Shown: positions 6,601 to 9,862 of the stretch, piece after piece
Layout: every line of letters starts with the position of its first letter
How positions within the stretch are numbered: the first letter of the stretch is position 1
Source of the DNA: Promethearchaeota archaeon
Lineage (GTDB): Archaea > Asgardarchaeota > Lokiarchaeia > Sigynarchaeales > MK-D1
Direction: 5' to 3'
Assembly (NCBI GenBank): GCA_016839865.1
Contig: JAEOTN010000493.1
Coordinates: 1 to 9,862, forward strand
DNA: 9,862 bases
Translations under genes and position numbers: made by a program
Notes under the pieces: model-generated
The model's input: the letters and a program-made list of their open reading frames with translations, nothing else
Databases searched by the model: none
What the model was told of the DNA's origin: nothing

Positions 6601-6987
6601 TAACATAATTGGAAGTTTCCCTATGTACATCTTAATAGGTTCATTATCAATTTCCCTTTGAATACGTTCGTCAATAGTTACAGGTGTCATTTCCAGATTG
6701 ATGTTAGCAGAATAACTGAGTTCTCTTATTCTTGCTTCCATAGGAGTTATTTCCTTTTTTGCACCATCCGCTTCCCGTATAATTGGTGTATCCACGTTTA
6801 TTTTTCCAAAACGAATCTTGTATCCAGGGATCTCAGGGATAATCTGTCCCGAATCGTCAACAATTTCTTGCATTTGATTCTCTACAAAGTCATTGAAACT
6901 ATCAAGATGCTGCCGAACTAATCCTTTTTCCTTGAAGAATGCTTTTAATATGCTCCAAGTATCTACTTTTTCAATAGTTACCGCCAT
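3625..6987 (-). CDS. rpoB: DNA-directed RNA polymerase subunit Rpo2 (RpoB), unsplit
   Basis: The 1120-residue product is the second largest RNA polymerase subunit, equivalent to bacterial beta and eukaryotic Rpb2. Family motifs appear in order: GGYFIINGTERVLVTQE (155-171), LHPTQWGKICPAETPEGPNC (457-476), NQSPRNTYEAGMAKQALG (661-678), FGKRPAGQN and GFNIEDALIINKASIERG (713-748), GDKFASRHGQKGVIG (876-890), DMPFTMEGVSPDLLINPHAM (897-916) and EGGLRFGEMERDCLIGHGS (1024-1042). Near the C-terminus a zinc site is formed by Cys1062, Cys1065, Cys1080 and Cys1083. The chain is full length and continuous, unlike the split B''/B' form of many Euryarchaeota. It begins one base after the rpoH stop (TAA-T-ATG), so the two are translated from one mRNA. 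The next gene downstream is trmJ rather than the usual rpoA. Confidence 0.98.
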   Translation of the reverse strand: MAVTIEKVDTWSILKAFFKEKGLVRQHLDSFNDFVENQMQEIVDDSGQIIPEIPGYKIRFGKINVDTPIIREADGAKKEITPMEARIRELSYSANINLEMTPVTIDERIQREIDNEPIKMYIGKLPIMLKSVRCPLANNSEIELIKKGEDFLDPGGYFIINGTERVLVTQEDLAPNRIMVEETSKSASATHIAKVFSTTQGFRAPVTIERRKDGSIKVQIPTVPGRIPIAILMRALGLDSDKKIFEAISDDPAIRKELIPVVDIASSLQSRDKEESQRKAIDYLGKRVAYTQPTEFRIKRALQVLDRYLLPHIGNEKEDRIKKAYYLGQMTQKVLELVLGKRRADDKDHYTNKRLKLAGDLFTQLFRVAFVSLCRDIKYQLERTNTRGRKPNIKTAVRADVISERIRHALATGNWVGGKAGVSQLLDRTNYISTLSHLRRIISPLSRSQPHFEARDLHPTQWGKICPAETPEGPNCGLVKNLSLTAIISVSWNEKYMEQILIDLGVIPIEEIAEYTSKDVKIFLNGKLIGVHQDIENLVENVRMRRRRAEINNTVNIAYYGASKEIQINCDAGRARRPLYVVKDGEVVIAKEDFDKIRSSEFTWSDLIKKGVIEYLDAEEEENALIALDHTQLSVEHTHMEISPTTILGITASLIPFPEHNQSPRNTYEAGMAKQALGIYAANFHLRLDTRGHILHYPQVPIVQTTPMDIIGFGKRPAGQNFVIAVMTYQGFNIEDALIINKASIERGLARSTFFRTYEGEERKYPGGEVDRFQKPDKSVRGYANDDDYRFLSEDGIIEPEKEVTGGNVLIGRTSPPRFIKSYDQFGVDQPTRRETSIPIRHSEQGTVDTIIITETIDGNKLAKIKVRDLRIPEIGDKFASRHGQKGVIGKIPTQEDMPFTMEGVSPDLLINPHAMPSRMTLGQMFEGISGKIACSFGKIQDATAFEWVDIAKLQEKLVEAGFTYSGRHALYNGVNGRKYDVGIYLGVVYYQKLHHLVADKIHARARGPVQILTRQPTEGRAREGGLRFGEMERDCLIGHGSTILLKERLLDESDKTTIFVCEKCGLLAIHDRNKDKFLCPVCGDKVLISPVTCSYAFKLLLQEMMSLGIAPRLILKEKS

Positions 6988-6988
6988 A

Positions 6989-7255
6989 TTATCTTACCCG
7001 TTTCCCTTTCATCACAAATCGATAAGATTCCACTTCTTTAACTGTGGTTTCTGATTTGCGTGTTATTTTTAATACATCTCCATACCGGGCTCCAATCATC
7101 TCGACAACAGGATCATCGGAAAAAATTCTAGGCAGATTAAGGAGTTTGATTGAGAATTTCTTCAATAATTCGTCAGTCTCTTCTTTACTCAAAATTTTAT
7201 GTGTTGGAACAATTTCATGTTCTAAAATATCAACTTTAGGTTTTTCTTTTACCAA
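6989..7255 (-). CDS. rpoH: DNA-directed RNA polymerase subunit Rpo5 (RpoH)
   Basis: This is the small polymerase subunit equivalent to the C-terminal domain of eukaryotic Rpb5. It shows the family hallmarks: DILEHEIVPTHKILSKEE at the N-terminal side, LPRIFSDDPVVEMIGARYGDVLKITRKS in the middle, and the C-terminal YRFVMKG. I choose a TTG start at 7255. GGTGGA lies six bases upstream, and the resulting 88 residues are close to the usual length of about 75-85. A longer frame exists from a GTG at 7300, but its 15 extra codons would run over the palindrome 7278-7291 and the expected transcription start, and they do not resemble the family. The gene heads the rpoH-rpoB operon, with one base between the two genes. 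Confidence 0.92.
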   Translation of the reverse strand: MVKEKPKVDILEHEIVPTHKILSKEETDELLKKFSIKLLNLPRIFSDDPVVEMIGARYGDVLKITRKSETTVKEVESYRFVMKGKRVR

Positions 7256-7261
7256 ATTATA

Positions 7262-7267
7262 TCCACC
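7262..7267 (-). promoter_or_regulatory. Ribosome binding site GGTGGA deciding the rpoH start
   Basis: On the minus strand GGTGGA is followed by six bases and then TTG. This placement supports translation of rpoH from the TTG at 7255 and not from the GTG at 7300. Confidence 0.45.
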
Positions 7268-7277
7268 AAAAAGAAAG

Positions 7278-7291
7278 TCACTATGTAGTGA
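7278..7291. promoter_or_regulatory. Inverted repeat at the rpoH-rpoB promoter
   Basis: TCACTA-TG-TAGTGA has perfect 6-base arms around two bases. A TATA-like TTTTTATT on the minus strand at 7301-7308 predicts initiation near 7280, inside the repeat. It could be an operator for the polymerase operon or a small hairpin at the mRNA 5' end. The functional role is inference. Confidence 0.35.
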
Positions 7292-7300
7292 AACAATCAC

Positions 7301-7308
7301 AATAAAAA
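7301..7308 (-). promoter_or_regulatory. TATA-like element of the rpoH-rpoB operon
   Basis: The minus-strand TTTTTATT is about 50 bases upstream of the TTG start of rpoH and lies just past the T10 run that probably ends the cbf5-methyltransferase transcript. It is the best AT-rich promoter candidate in this gap. Confidence 0.35.
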
Positions 7309-7314
7309 TTCATT

Positions 7315-7324
7315 AAAAAAAAAA
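7315..7324 (-). terminator. T10 run after the cbf5-methyltransferase operon
   Basis: Ten consecutive T residues on the minus strand lie about 55 bases beyond the methyltransferase stop. It is the longest such run in the window and a convincing archaeal terminator separating the upstream operon from rpoH-rpoB. Confidence 0.55.
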
Positions 7325-7379
7325 TTTTCGATTTTGGGAAGTGCATCTTTGCTCCAAGTCATTCTAGAGAGGATCATTT

Positions 7380-8009
7380 TCAAGGTATGTGGTTTTGGAT
7401 CTCAAATACCCAATATCCCGAATTTTTTCCCAAAATTTGAATTGTTCGGTTTGAATCCTCCAAATTTTGTCGTAGTGCATTATATACACTCTCTGCTCCT
7501 AATTTCTTCTTAATAACGATGTCCATTACGCCATTGGGACTCAAATAGGATAATGTTTGCAAAATATGGTTCAGATATATCTTTTTACCAATTCGTATAG
7601 GGGGATTGTAATAGATCCCATCATACAGAATGTTATTTTCAGGCAAAATTTGTGAATAATCTCCGGTAAAAACAGTAAAACGCTTGAGTTTGTGTTTTTT
7701 TGCATTTAATTCAGCAAGATAAGTTGCTCTAGAGTTAATATCCACAAAGTGAATTTCTAATTTGGGTTGAATAACTCCTAATACTACCCCAACAACTCCA
7801 ATCCCGCATCCCATATCTAGGATGCGTTCTTTTGGTGGAATTGTTGCTCTTTTTAGTAAAACTGAAGTGCCAGTATCCACTTTATTTGCACTAAACACTC
7901 CTGAAGCGGTAATAAACTGAAACTCTCGATTTTTAATTATAGATCTTATAGATTTCAGCTGTAATGGGGAGTGGGGGGCACTAGTGAAATAATGATCACG
8001 TTTTTCCAT
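7380..8009 (-). CDS. RsmC-like class I methyltransferase (MJ0882-type)
   Basis: The 209-residue protein has the Rossmann-type SAM fold. The family signature GVFSANKVDTGTSVLL (37-52) is followed by motif I, ILDMGCGIGVVG (63-74), an acidic residue at the end of strand 2 (Asp90 in HFVDIN) that would bind the SAM ribose, and the catalytic-loop motif NPP (135-137). The NPP motif marks enzymes that methylate amino groups, and with the GVFS signature it points to the RsmC/MJ0882 group, whose bacterial member makes m2G in 16S rRNA. The actual RNA target here is not known. The size is that of the single-domain archaeal form. The ATG is preceded by GGGAGGT at six bases, overlapping the stop of cbf5, so the two genes are translationally coupled. 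Confidence 0.83.
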   Translation of the reverse strand: MEKRDHYFTSAPHSPLQLKSIRSIIKNREFQFITASGVFSANKVDTGTSVLLKRATIPPKERILDMGCGIGVVGVVLGVIQPKLEIHFVDINSRATYLAELNAKKHKLKRFTVFTGDYSQILPENNILYDGIYYNPPIRIGKKIYLNHILQTLSYLSPNGVMDIVIKKKLGAESVYNALRQNLEDSNRTIQILGKNSGYWVFEIQNHIP

Positions 8010-8015
8010 AACCCT

Positions 8016-8022
8016 ACCTCCC
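8016..8022 (-). promoter_or_regulatory. Ribosome binding site GGGAGGT overlapping the cbf5 stop
   Basis: The first G of GGGAGGT is the last base of the cbf5 TAG stop codon, and six bases separate the motif from the methyltransferase ATG. A ribosome finishing cbf5 would already be at the next start. Confidence 0.7.
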
Positions 8023-9020
8023 TATTGGGTGGATTTCCAATGAGGATACGTTTTTCTGGCCATTGCTACTCGTTCTATCTTAGTTACGAACCCAGATCCT
8101 AATTTGTGAATTTTTGATGCAGAATGGAAGGTCTCACCAAAACCAATCAATTCTCCTTTCTGGGTCATCATAGCTACTTTATCTCCTTTATTAATATCAG
8201 AATGTAATTTCAATACTCCATTTGCTGCAAGATTTGCTCCATGGCATATTGCATCCACTGCAGTATCTCTGACAATAATTTGTTTCATGTGGACAACCGC
8301 AGTTTCCATCGGTTGAATCAAATCAAATAGATACGAATCATCCCCTTCTTCAGTGGATAAATAATATGCATCATGCAAGTCATGCAATGTAACAAGGGTA
8401 TCTTCTTTGAACTGACCAGCCCGCGATCTACGCAACTCAGCCATGTTAGCCCCGCATAGTGCAACTTCTCCAAGGTCAAAACATAATTTCCGAATATAAG
8501 TACCCGCTTGACATCCTACACGAAAAACGGTATATCGTCCTACAGTTTCTAAAATATCGATGTAATATATCCTGCGCTTTCGTAAAACTCGAGCAACTGC
8601 AGATTTTATTGGAGGTCTTTGCCAGATGTCAGTGGTAAATGTATTCATTAATCCTTTGATTTTTTCTGGAGTAACTTCGTCATGAAATTTAATTATACAA
8701 ACATATTCTTTCCCAGCAGTTAATAGAGCCGAGGTGATTTTTGTAGCGTCGCCTAGTGCAACTGGCAATACTCCAGTAACCTTAGGATCTAGGGTACCTC
8801 CATGACCTGTTTTGTTTAGATTTAATATATTTTTTACCCATACTACGACTTCATGGCTTGTAGGACCACTTGGTTTGTCCAAATTCACAATACCATAATT
8901 CATATACTGGGATAAAGGTTTGCGTTCCTCGGGTCGACATCCAAAGCTAAAATCTGTTTCTTCTTCAGCTTTGATGATCCATTGTTTTGTTTCATCCGCA
9001 GGTAATTTTTTTCGTTCCAT
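8022..9020 (-). CDS. cbf5: Cbf5, RNA pseudouridine synthase of the H/ACA RNP
   Basis: The 332-residue product is archaeal Cbf5 (dyskerin/TruB family). It converts uridine to pseudouridine in rRNA as the catalytic subunit of H/ACA guide RNPs with Nop10, Gar1 and L7Ae, and archaeal Cbf5 can also modify tRNA position 55. NYGIVNLDKPSGPTSHEVV (41-59) opens the catalytic domain. HGGTLDPKVTGVLP (73-86) contains the catalytic Asp78. QRPPIKSAVAR (134-144) and GTYIRKLCFDLG (173-184) are further TruB-family motifs. A PUA RNA-binding domain covers about 246-320. The length is normal for archaea. The ATG at 9020 follows AGGAT at six bases. The downstream gene is an RNA methyltransferase in the same operon. 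Confidence 0.96.
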   Translation of the reverse strand: MERKKLPADETKQWIIKAEEETDFSFGCRPEERKPLSQYMNYGIVNLDKPSGPTSHEVVVWVKNILNLNKTGHGGTLDPKVTGVLPVALGDATKITSALLTAGKEYVCIIKFHDEVTPEKIKGLMNTFTTDIWQRPPIKSAVARVLRKRRIYYIDILETVGRYTVFRVGCQAGTYIRKLCFDLGEVALCGANMAELRRSRAGQFKEDTLVTLHDLHDAYYLSTEEGDDSYLFDLIQPMETAVVHMKQIIVRDTAVDAICHGANLAANGVLKLHSDINKGDKVAMMTQKGELIGFGETFHSASKIHKLGSGFVTKIERVAMARKTYPHWKSTQ

Positions 9021-9028
9021 CCTTTATC

Positions 9029-9042
9029 CTACTCAAAAGTAG
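9029..9042. repeat. Short inverted repeat ahead of cbf5
   Basis: CTACT-CAAA-AGTAG has 5-base arms around four bases. It overlaps the ribosome site of cbf5, so a leader hairpin could mask that site. The arms are short enough for chance to be likely. Confidence 0.2.
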
Positions 9043-9103
9043 ACATGGAATCAAAAAAATATTGTGAAATTAAAAATGGATAGAGAAAAAAACCTTCGTT
9101 TGC

Positions 9104-9145
9104 TTAAATCTGCGCTAAAAAAACTCAAATAAAAAAACTAAAAGA
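9104..9145 (-). terminator. T-rich gap between the coiled-coil gene and cbf5
   Basis: The minus strand carries several T-runs of 4 to 7 here, shortly after the TAA of the coiled-coil gene, and they are likely to terminate it. The remaining gap down to 9021 holds AT-rich patches (for example ATTTTTAATTTC near 9066-9078) that could be the cbf5 promoter. I see no gene in the gap. Confidence 0.4.
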
Positions 9146-9176
9146 ATCAGGAATATATAATTGAATAGAAAGAAAT

Positions 9177-9862
9177 TTATACGGACCACTCATATCTGCA
9201 GGTTTGACAAACTAGCTTATGTCCATACATGACTTTGGGGATATAACTCACAATTTTTGTTTTATCCTCTATTTCTCGTACCTTTAGACCGTTACACTTT
9301 GGACATTGGTTTCTTCGTAGTCCGATATCAATTTCTTCGCCACCAGTAAATCCTGTACTAACACTAGGTGTAGGGGCAGGAGATTTTGCAAGTGTTGGGG
9401 ACATTACTGCTCGGGGTTCCATTAACTCCTTGATTTTCTTATCTTTGTGTGCAATATCAACCTTTAATTCTTCGATTTGATGCTGTAAAGCAGCTAATTG
9501 TTGGGTTCCTGCAGCAATTTGTTGCTGATATTGCTGATTTTGGAATTTTAATGCATCGAAGTCTTCTTTGGATACTTGATGATCCTGAAAATGCTGTAAT
9601 TGATTGGATAGTTCTTGAACATTTAGATTTAATGCGGAGATTTGACGGTCTTTTGATTCGATTTCTTCTCTCGAGACTAATTGGTCTTGCATCATTTGTA
9701 ATTCTTGAACCTTCTGTGCTAATGTCCGATTTTGATTGAGTAAGTCCTGATTTTGTTGCTGGAATTCCATCATTTTATTCTGTTCTTGTTGAACTTGACT
9801 CGATACCTGAGAATCCATGCTCCGTTGCATAGAATCTATTTGTTGTTGTACGCTACCAGTTA
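9177..9862 (-). CDS. Glutamine-rich coiled-coil protein with C-terminal zinc ribbon, 5' end outside window
   Basis: The frame is open to the window edge. The first ATG inside the window (9830) lies within continuing Gln-rich coiled-coil sequence (VQQQIDS precedes it), so the gene is probably cut by the edge. Counting from that ATG, residues 1-137 form a long Gln-rich coiled coil with an imperfect repeat of about 30-34 residues: VQEL...QDQLVSREEIES (41-59) and VQEL...QDHQVSKEDFDA (71-93). A Pro/Ser/Thr linker (138-165) leads to a C-terminal zinc ribbon with Cys176, Cys179, Cys208 and Cys211, ending YEWSV. There is no membrane segment. I do not recognise the function. The layout suggests an oligomeric scaffold that presents a zinc-binding tip. 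Confidence 0.75.
   Translation of the reverse strand, partial: TGSVQQQIDSMQRSMDSQVSSQVQQEQNKMMEFQQQNQDLLNQNRTLAQKVQELQMMQDQLVSREEIESKDRQISALNLNVQELSNQLQHFQDHQVSKEDFDALKFQNQQYQQQIAAGTQQLAALQHQIEELKVDIAHKDKKIKELMEPRAVMSPTLAKSPAPTPSVSTGFTGGEEIDIGLRRNQCPKCNGLKVREIEDKTKIVSYIPKVMYGHKLVCQTCRYEWSV

Noticed and set aside
9449..9739. 96-codon plus-strand frame opposite the coiled-coil gene
   Set aside because: It reads as the complement of the repetitive Gln-rich coding sequence; there is no start context and the minus-strand protein has clear domain structure.

Overview
The window is chromosomal DNA from an archaeon with AT-rich sequence and lysine-rich proteins. Three things show this: an archaeal RNA polymerase pair (Rpo5/RpoH followed by Rpo2/RpoB), the archaeal initiation factor TFE, and the pseudouridine synthase Cbf5 with its PUA domain. 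Rpo2 is one unsplit 1120-residue chain, which argues against methanogens, haloarchaea and Archaeoglobus, where this subunit is divided in two. The AT-rich, lysine-rich character and the coiled-coil protein with a C-terminal zinc ribbon would fit an Asgard-type archaeon, but I cannot fix the lineage from the sequence alone. I see no mobile element, CRISPR array, tRNA or rRNA.

Layout. Positions 1-309 hold no long gene. They do contain a complete-looking tiny transcription unit on the + strand: TATA-like element, strong GGAGGT ribosome binding site, a 22-codon ORF (232-300) and a T-run terminator that meets the convergent TFE gene (310-894, -). Next on the - strand is an unrecognised zinc-ribbon protein (994-1803). 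Its reading frame continues upstream without a start codon and appears to join, through a one-base shift in an A6 run, a good start at 1930. Divergent from it are two small membrane proteins on the + strand (2067-2246 and 2334-2795). The rest of the window is all on the - strand. In transcription order it runs: a glutamine-rich coiled-coil/zinc-ribbon protein that enters from beyond the right edge (9177-9862), cbf5 (8022-9020), an RsmC-like methyltransferase (7380-8009), rpoH (6989-7255), rpoB (3625-6987) and a TrmJ-like tRNA methyltransferase (2807-3589).

How the genes fit together. The window is an information-processing neighbourhood: a general transcription initiation factor, two core RNA polymerase subunits and three RNA-modification enzymes. 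cbf5 and the methyltransferase are 12 bp apart, and the second gene's ribosome binding site overlaps the first gene's stop codon, so they form one operon. rpoH and rpoB are separated by a single base. Unlike most archaeal rpo operons, rpoB is followed by trmJ and not by the rpoA (Rpo1) genes.

The main points for a second look are the micro-ORF at 232-300, the displaced N-terminus at 1804-1930, and short inverted repeats sitting near predicted transcription starts in several promoters (1945-1954, 2302-2319, 7278-7291).
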